Shown: positions 17,199 to 25,221 of the stretch, piece by piece
How the letters are laid out: every line of letters starts with the position of its first letter
How positions within the stretch are numbered: the first letter of the stretch is position 1
NCBI RefSeq assembly: GCF_035969385.1
Contig: NZ_JAYKKJ010000004.1
Span: forward strand, 341,538 to 405,537
Direction: 5' to 3'
DNA from: SELP01 sp035969385
GTDB lineage: Bacteria > Pseudomonadota > Alphaproteobacteria > Rhodobacterales > Rhodobacteraceae
Length of the DNA stretch: 64,000 nucleotides
The notes under the pieces: model-generated
What the model was told of the DNA's origin: nothing
Database searches by the model: none
The model's input: the letters and a program-made list of their open reading frames with translations, nothing else
Translations under genes and position numbers: made by a program

Positions 17199-18503
17199 AT
17201 GGGCGATGACGGGTCCGATCGCCGGACCGGCAGTGACACCAAGCCGCCCGTGACGCGGGCCTTTGTGCTGCATCCAGACATCAAATCGAACCGCGACCGC
17301 CGGGCGGCTGGCCCGGCGCTGGCCGAAGGCGTGGCGCTGGCCGCGGCGCTGCCTGATCTGGTCGTGGCCGGGGCCGAGGTCGTGCCGCTGCCAAAGGTGC
17401 AGCCGGGCTGGCTGTTCGGGTCGGGCAAGATTGCCGAGTTGAAAGAGCGGATCGCCGAGGCAGAGGCCGAACTGGTGCTGGTTGACGGTCCAGTAACCCC
17501 GGTGCAGCAGCGCAACCTTGAAAAGGAATGGGGGGTCAAACTCCTCGACCGGACGGGGCTGATCCTTGAGATATTCTCGGACAGGGCCCGCACCCGCGAA
17601 GGGGTGTTGCAGGTGGAAATGGCCGCGTTGGCCTATCAGCGCACCCGCCTTGTCCGGGCCTGGACCCACCTTGAACGGCAGCGGGGCGGCCTTGGCTTTG
17701 TCGGCGGCCCCGGCGAAACCCAGATCGAGGCGGACCGCCGCGCAATTGATGAACAACTGGTGCGCCTGCGCCGCCAGCTGGACAAGGTGGTGAAGACCCG
17801 CGACCTGCACCGCAAGGCCCGCGCCAAGGTGCCGTTCCCGATTGTCGCGCTGGTGGGCTATACCAACGCCGGAAAATCCACCCTGTTCAACCGGTTGACC
17901 GGGGCAGAGGTGTTCGCCAAGGACATGCTGTTCGCCACCCTGGACCCGACCATGCGCCGCGTGGTCCTGCCCGCCGGGGACGAGGTGATCCTGTCGGATA
18001 CGGTGGGCTTCATCAGCGACCTGCCGACCGAACTGGTCGCCGCATTCCGCGCCACGCTGGAAGAGGTGCTGGACGCCGATCTGGTGGTCCATGTGCGTGA
18101 CATCAGCCATCCGCAATCCGCCGAACAGGCCGAGGACGTGGAAACCATCCTGGAACAGATCGGCCTGCCCGAGGACACCCCCCGGATCGAGGTCTGGAAC
18201 AAGATCGACCTGTTGGAGGCCGGGGACCGCGAGGCGTCGGTGACACAGGCGGAGCGGTCGGAGGACCTATTCGCCCTGTCCGCCGTCACCGGCGAGGGGC
18301 TGGAGACTCTGCTGGCCGGGATTTCGGCGCGGCTGCGCCCGGCCATGGTGACCGAGGTTCTGACCCTGCCATATTCAGATGGCAAACGGCGGGCGTGGCT
18401 GTTCAAGGAAGGCGTCGTCGATGCCGAGGATCAGGAAGAGGCCGGAAGCCGCATGACCGTCACCTGGACCGAGGTGCAGAAGGCGCGGTTCGACAGGCTG
18501 TGA
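17199..18503 (+). CDS. hflX: GTPase HflX
   Basis: 434 residues. N-terminal HflX domain with GWLFGSGKIAELKERI and the linker signature GGPGETQIEADRR, then a GTPase domain: G1 GYTNAGKST at 220-228, G3 DTVGF, G4 NKID, and C-terminal HflX extension. Family members split stalled or heat-damaged 70S ribosomes. It follows hfq by 5 bases, the common hfq-hflX pair, and is the last gene of the block that begins with dusB. Two short hairpin repeats separate it from the convergent acylase gene. Confidence 0.94.
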   Translation: MGDDGSDRRTGSDTKPPVTRAFVLHPDIKSNRDRRAAGPALAEGVALAAALPDLVVAGAEVVPLPKVQPGWLFGSGKIAELKERIAEAEAELVLVDGPVTPVQQRNLEKEWGVKLLDRTGLILEIFSDRARTREGVLQVEMAALAYQRTRLVRAWTHLERQRGGLGFVGGPGETQIEADRRAIDEQLVRLRRQLDKVVKTRDLHRKARAKVPFPIVALVGYTNAGKSTLFNRLTGAEVFAKDMLFATLDPTMRRVVLPAGDEVILSDTVGFISDLPTELVAAFRATLEEVLDADLVVHVRDISHPQSAEQAEDVETILEQIGLPEDTPRIEVWNKIDLLEAGDREASVTQAERSEDLFALSAVTGEGLETLLAGISARLRPAMVTEVLTLPYSDGKRRAWLFKEGVVDAEDQEEAGSRMTVTWTEVQKARFDRL

Positions 18504-18510
18504 TAGCTAA

Positions 18511-18571
18511 GGTGGGTCAAGACCCACCCTACGAAATCTGAAATCGGCCGCATGGTGGGTTTCAACCCACC
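18511..18571. repeat. Pair of GGTGGGT/ACCCACC hairpins between convergent genes
   Basis: Two copies of the same short palindrome: GGTGGGT at 18511-18517 with ACCCACC at 18522-18528, and GGTGGGT at 18554-18560 with ACCCACC at 18565-18571, each with a 4-base loop. They fill the 69-base gap between the hflX and acylase stop codons and probably act as bidirectional transcript ends. Similar GGTGGGT...ACCCACC hairpins recur as dispersed extragenic repeats in Rhodobacteraceae genomes, to my recollection. Confidence 0.65.
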
Positions 18572-18572
18572 T

Positions 18573-21041
18573 TTACTGTGAGGCCTCGGGCGTCAGAACC
18601 GTCACCCCGACCGCCGCCGCCCGCGCAAGCGCGGGGTCAAGTGACATCGGGATGTATTCGCCGCGCCGCCACAGTTCGCCCAGATCGTCGTAATGGCTGG
18701 ACAGCGGGTGCCCGGACTGGCCGGTCGAAATGATGAAGACCGAGCTGTCGGGATCGGCGAAATCGTAGACGCCGCGGTATCCACCGGCGTGAACATTGTA
18801 GAACGGGTTGTCCCCGCTTCCCGCCGTCAGCCCGCGCATCAGCGTGTTGTCGCCGCCCGAGGTGGATTGCCGGATGTTCACGAACCAGTTCAGGAACGGC
18901 GCCTCGCCCAGAACCGGGTGATCGTGGGTCGCCTGATGGGCATCGCCCCAGCGCAGCGATTCCAGCGATCCGGGATGGTTTTCCCCGATCCAGACCAGCG
19001 CATCGTCCAACGCCAGCCGGGCGATATCGGTGCAGGTTTCAATCGGGGCCGACTGGATCACGTCGCACCAGACCGACGCACCGGAAACATCGCGGTAGAC
19101 CCGTTCGATGAACAGGGGCTGGACGTGGACATATTCATCCGCCAGCGGGCCAAGTTCGTCCCGGATCAACCGATCCTGCAGGGCCCGCACCCAGGCCGCG
19201 TAGATCAGCGGCTCTGGCATGTGTTCGTTCATCTCGCCGTTCCATTCGGACAGGAGGGTCAGCGCCTCTTGCCGTCGCCGTTCCGGGGTGCCTTCGGGCG
19301 CGGCCCCGCCGGTGAACCACAGGTCGGCGCCGATCAGCGGCAGAAGCGACCGGGCGGTAAAGCTGACGGTGTCCAACTGCGCCTCGATAAAGCTTTCGCG
19401 GGTGTGCACCTCGCGCGATTGCATCAAGCGGCGCCAGCGGTTGATGCGCTGGGTGTCGCCATAGGTAAAGGACACATGTTCGGGGAAGGGCCGGTCCACT
19501 GTCTTGTTGTTGGTGTTGCCGACGATGCCCCCGTCGGGATCGACGAATTCCGGGTTGGCGGAATAGGGCATGGTGCCGCGCCAGCGGTTGGCTGGTTCAT
19601 AGCCGTAGGAGGGCAGCCGCCCCCGCGTGGCATGGGCCGGGTCGCGGGCGGGCATGTGCCCGATCATTTTCATGGCGATCCGGTTACGGTCGGCCAGAGT
19701 CAGGTTCTGGGCCGGGGCGACATAGGCCTCTGCCGCGTCGATGGCCTGTTCGATGTTGCGCGCCCGCATGATCCCCATGGCCGCCGTGACCGAGGTGTCC
19801 GCGTCCGACAGGGCGGTCCAGCCAAGCGCGGTGACATGTCCGGGCGGGCGGATCGTGCCAAGATCGAACTGGTCGGGGGGCAGCACCGGGCCGTTGTCCG
19901 TCCATTGCAGGCGGATGGTGCGCGCCGGGGCGTCCTTGATCTGGATGATGCTGTCGCGGGCGCGGAACGGCACCCAACCGTCAAGGCCGCGGTATTCGTC
20001 GGGGTTCTGGGGGTTTACCTCTTCGATAAAGATGTCCTGATCGTCCAGATAGGCGGTGGTCAAACCCCAGCCCAGGTCGGCCGACCGGCCGGTCATCACC
20101 ACCGGGACGCCAGGGATCGTGCCGCCGATCACCCCGCCCGAGGACAGTTCCAGCCGGGCCAGATACCAGATCGACGGGGCGGTTAACCCAAGGTGCGGAT
20201 CATTGGCCATCAGGGTCGAACCGTTGGCCGACCGGCTGATCCCCGCGGCCCATGCGTTGGACGCGCCGCCAAAGCCCAGCGGTTTGATGGGCATCAGCGG
20301 ATCATAAGGCTGGCGGGTGTTGGCGGCATAGGTCGGCAGGTTGTCGATCACCGAGGCGTATTCGGGCAGGGCGGCAATGCCGGTGCCCGGCGCGTCGGGC
20401 AGGATGTCGGCCACCCGCGCCGATGGGATCAAGAGTGAGGTTCGGGCGCGTAGCACCTCGTCCTCCATATGGCCGGACAATTGCACCGCCATGAGTTTCA
20501 CGATGGCGATGGAATCGGCGGGCTGCCACGGGGCGACGGGATGGTTGAACAGCCACATTTCGGGCGCGCCGCGGCCCCGCGCGCCCTCGTTCACCTCGGC
20601 CAGCCAGGCGTTGACGCCCGCCGAATAGGCATTCAGCGCGGCAAGTGTTTCCGGTGACTGATCATCGACCGAGGCGACCGAGAGGTTATAGAGGTCCAGC
20701 CGCCGCATCAGCGTGTCGATCCGGAAGGTGCGCTCCCCGAACAGTTCCGACAGGCGGCCCTGCGCAGTGCGGCGCAGCATGGTCATCTGCCACATCCGGT
20801 CCTGCGCATGAACATAGCCAAGGGCAAAGAACACGTCGTCATCGCGCACGCCGAAAATATGCGGGACGTTGGAATGGTCGCGCACGATCTCGACCGGAGC
20901 TGTGATGCCGGCCACGTCTTCCGTGCCGCTGTAATCGGGCAGGGATCGCGCCGCGAAATACCACGACAACACGAACCCAAGCACGACCAGCCCGATCATG
21001 CCGGACGCCAGTCGCATCAGCCAACGAAAGATCTGCACCAT
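18573..21041 (-). CDS. Penicillin acylase family protein (Ntn hydrolase)
   Basis: 822 residues, peptidase family S45. An N-terminal membrane anchor or signal segment (about 10-30) leads to the small chain (VEIVRDHSNVPHIFGVRDDDVFFALGYVHAQDRMWQM). The predicted autocleavage site is the GG-ASNAW stretch, with nucleophile S261 starting the large chain; ANDPHLGL and GRSADLGWGLT follow as in the family. Members hydrolyse penicillins, acyl-homoserine lactones or other N-acyl amides in the periplasm; the substrate is not predictable. The ATG at 21041 has an AGGTGA site; a GTG three codons earlier is the alternative. The gene converges on hflX. Confidence 0.9.
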   Translation of the reverse strand: MVQIFRWLMRLASGMIGLVVLGFVLSWYFAARSLPDYSGTEDVAGITAPVEIVRDHSNVPHIFGVRDDDVFFALGYVHAQDRMWQMTMLRRTAQGRLSELFGERTFRIDTLMRRLDLYNLSVASVDDQSPETLAALNAYSAGVNAWLAEVNEGARGRGAPEMWLFNHPVAPWQPADSIAIVKLMAVQLSGHMEDEVLRARTSLLIPSARVADILPDAPGTGIAALPEYASVIDNLPTYAANTRQPYDPLMPIKPLGFGGASNAWAAGISRSANGSTLMANDPHLGLTAPSIWYLARLELSSGGVIGGTIPGVPVVMTGRSADLGWGLTTAYLDDQDIFIEEVNPQNPDEYRGLDGWVPFRARDSIIQIKDAPARTIRLQWTDNGPVLPPDQFDLGTIRPPGHVTALGWTALSDADTSVTAAMGIMRARNIEQAIDAAEAYVAPAQNLTLADRNRIAMKMIGHMPARDPAHATRGRLPSYGYEPANRWRGTMPYSANPEFVDPDGGIVGNTNNKTVDRPFPEHVSFTYGDTQRINRWRRLMQSREVHTRESFIEAQLDTVSFTARSLLPLIGADLWFTGGAAPEGTPERRRQEALTLLSEWNGEMNEHMPEPLIYAAWVRALQDRLIRDELGPLADEYVHVQPLFIERVYRDVSGASVWCDVIQSAPIETCTDIARLALDDALVWIGENHPGSLESLRWGDAHQATHDHPVLGEAPFLNWFVNIRQSTSGGDNTLMRGLTAGSGDNPFYNVHAGGYRGVYDFADPDSSVFIISTGQSGHPLSSHYDDLGELWRRGEYIPMSLDPALARAAAVGVTVLTPEASQ

Positions 21042-21138
21042 GAAAATCACCTGACGGGATAGGAATGGTTGACGGGGCGGTTGCGCCCGTTAGGTATCGG
21101 ATAACCGTTTTGAACAGGCAGCGCGAGGGGGCAAGCGG

Positions 21139-22014
21139 ATGGCGAAGGTCGCATTCTTGGGTTTGGGTGTCATGGGTTATCCGATGGCGGGGCATCTGGC
21201 GGCGGCGGGTCACGAAGTGACGGTCTATAACCGCACGCGCGCCAAGGCAGAGGCCTGGGTGGCCCAGCACGGCGGCACGATGGCCGATACGCCGGCGGCG
21301 GCAGCGCAGGGGGCAGAGTTCGTGATGTCCTGTGTCGGCAATGACGATGACCTGCGCGGCGTTTGCATCGGGCCGGATGGCGCTTTTGCAGGCATGGCCG
21401 ATGGCGCGGTCTTTGTCGACCACACCACGGTGTCGGCCAAGGTCACGCGTGAATTACACGCCGCCGCCGCCGAGGCCAGGATTGCCTTTGTCGATGCGCC
21501 AATCTCGGGTGGACAGGCGGGGGCCGAGAATGGCCAGCTTGTGGTGATGTGCGGCGGCGAACAACCCGCCTATGACCGGGCCGCGCCGATGATCGACGCC
21601 TATTCCAAACTGTGCAAACGGCTGGGCGACAGCGGCGCGGGGCAATTGTGCAAGATGGTCAACCAGATCTGCATCGCCGGGCTGGTGCAGGGCCTGTCCG
21701 AGGGGCTGCACTTTGCGGAAAAAGCAGGGTTGGACGGGCGCGAGGTGATCAGCGTGATCGGCGGGGGCGCCGCGGGCAGCTGGCAGATGGTCAACCGGTA
21801 TGAGACGATGCTGGACGATCATTTCGAACACGGGTTCGCCGTGGACTGGATGCGCAAGGATCTGGGCATCTGTCTGGACACCGCCAATGAAACCGGCGCC
21901 AGCCTGCCGGTCACCGCGCTGGTCGATCAGTTCTACAAGGAAGTCCAGAAAATGGGCGGCGGACGCTGGGATACCTCCAGCCTGTTCAAACGTCTGCGCA
22001 AACTGGACGGGTAG
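21139..22014 (+). CDS. NAD(P)-dependent beta-hydroxyacid dehydrogenase
   Basis: 291 residues of the 3-hydroxyisobutyrate dehydrogenase family. Rossmann motif FLGLGVMGYPMAGHL, substrate loop DAPISGGQAGAENGQL and catalytic Lys K172 in GQLCKMVNQ are present. The NRT motif at 31-33 after the second strand favours NADP(H). Substrate (3-hydroxyisobutyrate, tartronate semialdehyde, glyoxylate or similar) cannot be fixed; no valine-degradation genes adjoin. Single gene divergent from the acylase. Confidence 0.87.
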   Translation: MAKVAFLGLGVMGYPMAGHLAAAGHEVTVYNRTRAKAEAWVAQHGGTMADTPAAAAQGAEFVMSCVGNDDDLRGVCIGPDGAFAGMADGAVFVDHTTVSAKVTRELHAAAAEARIAFVDAPISGGQAGAENGQLVVMCGGEQPAYDRAAPMIDAYSKLCKRLGDSGAGQLCKMVNQICIAGLVQGLSEGLHFAEKAGLDGREVISVIGGGAAGSWQMVNRYETMLDDHFEHGFAVDWMRKDLGICLDTANETGASLPVTALVDQFYKEVQKMGGGRWDTSSLFKRLRKLDG

Positions 22015-22019
22015 GGGGC

Positions 22020-22048
22020 TTGCGCATCCCGCAAACCCGCTCTATACG
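22020..22048 (+). promoter_or_regulatory. Candidate sigma-70 promoter of rpsB-tsf
   Basis: TTGCGC at 22020-22025 and TATACG at 22043-22048 with a 17-base spacer, in the interval before rpsB. A start near 22055 would leave a leader of about 110 nt. Bases 22068-22075 (GGCGGGGG) can pair with 22132-22139, closing a structured leader. Confidence 0.5.
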
Positions 22049-22166
22049 GCGCGCACTCAATCCCGCAGGCGGGGGCGGGTGTTATGGGGAGACATCCCAT
22101 TTCATCCACCGGTTGGGCCAGATGGCCTGATCCCCCGCCGAGGCTAAACCGGAAAGGAAATAGGAC

Positions 22167-22934
22167 ATGGGCCTCCCTGAGTTCACCATGCGTCAGCTGC
22201 TTGAAGCCGGCGTTCACTTTGGCCACCAGACCCAGCGCTGGAACCCCAAGATGGGTCAGTACATCTACGGGTCGCGCAACGGCATCCACATCATGGACCT
22301 GACGCAGACCGTCCCGATGCTGGACGCTGCCCTGAACGTCATCCGTGACACCGTCGCCCGTGGCGGCCGCATCCTGTTCGTCGGCACCAAGCGTCAGGCT
22401 GCCAAGCCGATCGCCGAAGCCGCCGAGCGCTGTGCACAATTCTACATGAACCACCGCTGGCTGGGCGGCACGCTGACCAACTGGCAGACCGTGTCGCAGT
22501 CGATCAACCGGCTCAAGGCCATCGACGAAGCTGCCGAGCGTGGCTTTGAAGGCCTGACCAAGAAAGAGCGTCTGGGCATGGAACGCGAGCAGGCCAAACT
22601 TCAGGCCTCGCTTGGCGGCATCCGCGAAATGGGCGGCCGTCCGGACCTTCTGTTCGTCATCGACGTGAACAAGGAAGACCTCGCCATCCTCGAAGCCAAG
22701 AATCTGGGCATCCCGGTTGTGGCCGTGGTCGACACCAACTGCTCGCCCGCCGGTGTTGACTATGTCATCCCCGGCAACGACGACGCGGCCCGTGCGATCG
22801 CGCTTTACTGTGATCTGGCCTCGCGCGCGGCGCTTGACGGCATGTCCGCCCAGCTGGGCGCTGCCGGCGTCGACATGGGCGCCATGGAAGAGCTGGCCGA
22901 GGAAGTCCTGGCCGAGGAAGCCGCTGCCGAATAA
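22167..22934 (+). CDS. rpsB: 30S ribosomal protein S2
   Basis: 255 residues. The S2 signatures are clear: LLEAGVHFGHQTQRWNPKM at the start, YGSRNGIHIMDLTQT, FVGTKRQAA, NHRWLGGTLTNW, PDLLFVIDVNKE and IPVVAVVDTNCSPAGVDYVIPGNDDA. The acidic Ala/Glu-rich tail is ordinary. A GGAAAGGAA site precedes the ATG. It forms the conserved rpsB-tsf pair; codon use is visibly more biased than in neighbours, as expected for a highly expressed gene. Confidence 0.98.
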   Translation: MGLPEFTMRQLLEAGVHFGHQTQRWNPKMGQYIYGSRNGIHIMDLTQTVPMLDAALNVIRDTVARGGRILFVGTKRQAAKPIAEAAERCAQFYMNHRWLGGTLTNWQTVSQSINRLKAIDEAAERGFEGLTKKERLGMEREQAKLQASLGGIREMGGRPDLLFVIDVNKEDLAILEAKNLGIPVVAVVDTNCSPAGVDYVIPGNDDAARAIALYCDLASRAALDGMSAQLGAAGVDMGAMEELAEEVLAEEAAAE

Positions 22935-23012
22935 GGCACGCACCCTTTCGAATACCTATTTCCGGGCGGCGGTTCACGCTGCCCGGACCCCGTTTTTCCA
23001 AGGAGAATGAAC

Positions 23013-23888
23013 ATGGCTATCACTGCTGCGATGGTGAAAGAGCTGCGCGAGTCGACTGGCGCGGGCATGATGGACGCCAAGAAGGCGCTGACCGAGACCG
23101 ATGGCGACATGGAAGCCGCCGTTGACTGGTTGCGCACCAAGGGCCTTGCCAAGGCCGCCAAGAAATCGGGCCGCACCGCTGCCGAGGGCCTCGTTGCTGT
23201 TGCTGTCGAAGGTGGCAAGGGTGTTGCTGTCGAGGTGAACTCGGAAACCGACTTTGTTGCCAAGAACGCTGAGTTTCAGGGCATGGTTGCTGGTATCGCA
23301 AAGACCGCGCTTGGCGTGTCCGACACCGAGGCGCTGAAGGCGGCCGACATGGGCGGCAAGCCGGTTGAGACCGTGCTGACCGACGCCATCGCCAAGATCG
23401 GCGAAAACATGACCCTGCGCCGCATGGCCGCGATCGAGGGCCAGACCGTTGTGTCCTACGTGCACAACGCCGCCGCTGACGGTATGGGCAAGATCGGCGT
23501 TCTGGTTGCGATGAACGGTGGGGACGAAGGCTTTGGCCGTCAGGTCGCCATGCATATCGCCGCGACCAACCCGGCCGCGCTGAACGAAGCCTCGCTTGAC
23601 CCGGCCGTGGTTGAAAAAGAGCGTCAGGTTCAGATCGACATCGCCCGCGAATCCGGCAAGCCGGATGCCGTGATCGAAAAAATGATCGAAGGCCGGATGA
23701 AGAAGTTCATGGCCGACGTGACCCTTGTCGGTCAGGCGTTCGTCATCAACCCCGACCTGACCGTCGCCGCAGCCGCGAAAGAAGCCGGTGCCGAGATCAC
23801 CGGGTTCATCCGTCTGGCCGTGGGCGAGGGGATCGAGAAGGCAGAAGACAACTTTGCCGAAGAAGTGAAGGCCATGGCCAAGGGCTAA
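23013..23888 (+). CDS. tsf: Translation elongation factor Ts
   Basis: 291 residues. N-terminal UBA-like EF-Tu-binding domain with VKELRESTGAGMMDAKKAL, then the core with VEVNSETDFVAKN and the coiled region to QAFVINPDLTV. EF-Ts recycles EF-Tu-GDP. Two ATGs are available; 23013 is chosen because the AGGAG at 23001-23005 is spaced 7 bases from it and too close to the ATG at 23007. An intrinsic terminator follows. Confidence 0.97.
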   Translation: MAITAAMVKELRESTGAGMMDAKKALTETDGDMEAAVDWLRTKGLAKAAKKSGRTAAEGLVAVAVEGGKGVAVEVNSETDFVAKNAEFQGMVAGIAKTALGVSDTEALKAADMGGKPVETVLTDAIAKIGENMTLRRMAAIEGQTVVSYVHNAAADGMGKIGVLVAMNGGDEGFGRQVAMHIAATNPAALNEASLDPAVVEKERQVQIDIARESGKPDAVIEKMIEGRMKKFMADVTLVGQAFVINPDLTVAAAAKEAGAEITGFIRLAVGEGIEKAEDNFAEEVKAMAKG

Positions 23889-23917
23889 GCCCAAGCCACT
23901 GGTCACCCACCGAATTG

Positions 23918-23948
23918 AAAGGCCCGCGGCGCAAACCGCGGGCCTTTT
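23918..23948 (+). terminator. Intrinsic terminator after tsf
   Basis: A 12-bp stem, 23918-23929 (AAAGGCCCGCGG) with 23936-23947, a 6-base loop, and a TTTT end followed by a further TCTTTT. It lies 30 bases after the tsf stop. Confidence 0.88.
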
Positions 23949-24271
23949 GGTCTTTTGGACCGTTTCCCTTCCGCCGGACGGGAGGTCATGGCGGACCCGG
24001 GACCGGCGGCTGCCAAGGATGGGATGATGGCAGCTGCGCGGCGTTGCGCTGCGACCCGGCCGGGCAAACCCGAAGGGCCGCAGCATCCGGTTTCCCGGAA
24101 TGCAGATTGCAGAGTGTCCCGAAATCGCGGGGATACAATCCACTTGTCCCTATGGCCTTAGGCCACCACTCACGGAACAGTTACAGATTGGCAAATGACG
24201 TTGCGTCGCAAAAGTCAGGAAAACCCAACCTTGAGCAATGCCCGAAATCTTTCCCCTTGATTTCAGGTGGG
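23949..24271. other. Gene-free interval between tsf terminator and luxR-type gene
   Basis: No convincing coding region, RNA gene or repeat. Reading frames open here have atypical composition and no recognisable motif. The last 100 bases are AT-richer. The convergent luxR-type gene ends at 24272 without a clear terminator. Confidence 0.6.
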
Positions 24272-25033
24272 TCAGGCCGGCGGGTCGAGAACGAACATCT
24301 GGTTGTAAAACGCCGCCTTGAGGACCGCCTGAGCGGTGGTTTCCACATCCAGCGCCTCGCGCGCAAGGCGCAGATGCTTTTCGATCGTGGCCGAGGTCAG
24401 CCCAAGCAAAAGTGCGATGTCCTGCGTGGTCTTGCCGTCACCAACCCATTCCAAAACCTCGCGCTGACGTTTCGTCAGGTGGCGGGCGCCGCTGTAGGGC
24501 AGGGTGAGGATCTTGAGGTGAACAAGGTTGTTCATCACGATAATTTCGTCCCCGTGGCGCGCCCAGACCTGTTCGACCGCGTCCTGGCTCATGCCTTCGC
24601 GGCCGGTCAGTGCCATCGCCCCCTTGGTCCGGTGCGAAATGGACCGAAAGCTGATGGTGTATCCGGCTGTCACGCCAACGCGGCGATTGAATTCCAGAAC
24701 CTTGCGCTCTGACGGGGTCAGGTTGTCGGTGCGCTCCATCTCAGCCATCCAGCGCCAGGAACAGGCACCATCGTTTTCCAGCGCCCAACGCACCATCGGC
24801 GCGTGGTGTGCCAGACCTTCGTCGATGAAATGCTCCATATAGGCGGGGCCGTGGTTCGTCAGGACAACCCAATCCTGCGGATCACCCAAAGACTGGGTCG
24901 TGCGGTAGCGGGTAAAGCCATAGATGATCCTGTCAAACCCGTAGGCATCCATGCGCTCTGTATGCAGCGCCCAAAGGTCTTCGATCGACTGCGCGTTCGA
25001 AAGCTGTTCCAGATGCGCGATGACACTCGTCAC
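24272..25033 (-). CDS. LuxR-family regulator with autoinducer-binding-type domain (solo)
   Basis: 253 residues: an N-terminal domain (about 15-165) of the autoinducer-binding fold and a C-terminal LuxR HTH (LTKRQREVLEWVGDGKTTQDIA...SATIEKHLR, about 188-235). No luxI-type synthase is in the window, so it is a solo. By eye alignment to TraR, the acyl-homoserine-lactone ligands seem altered: W57 to Y65, Y61 to F69, and the invariant D70 of the DP pair to A78; W93 and G120 fit W85 and G113. It may bind another ligand or none. Start is a GTG at 25033 with an AAAGG site. Convergent with tsf, downstream of the M24 gene. Confidence 0.88.
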   Translation of the reverse strand: MTSVIAHLEQLSNAQSIEDLWALHTERMDAYGFDRIIYGFTRYRTTQSLGDPQDWVVLTNHGPAYMEHFIDEGLAHHAPMVRWALENDGACSWRWMAEMERTDNLTPSERKVLEFNRRVGVTAGYTISFRSISHRTKGAMALTGREGMSQDAVEQVWARHGDEIIVMNNLVHLKILTLPYSGARHLTKRQREVLEWVGDGKTTQDIALLLGLTSATIEKHLRLAREALDVETTAQAVLKAAFYNQMFVLDPPA

Positions 25034-25179
25034 GGGTCGGCCTTTCCACGATCTTCCGTCATGGTAGAGTGGCTATCACAACTCCTGACCATTTGAACAA
25101 GAAAAACGCGAACATCGCGGATTCATTGGGGTTTGATAAATCCAAATGTTACATAATACTGATTATGCGACAAATGGAC

Positions 25180-25207
25180 CGGCTGACCCGAAAGTCCGGA
25201 TCAGCCG
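25180..25207 (-). terminator. Hairpin downstream of the M24 hydrolase gene
   Basis: A 7-bp outer stem, CGGCTGA at 25180-25186 with TCAGCCG at 25201-25207, with partial inner pairing, starts 15 bases after the M24 stop codon. There is no strong U-run on the minus strand, so it may stabilise the 3' end rather than terminate. Confidence 0.4.
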
Positions 25208-25221
25208 TTGTTTGTGCCCTT

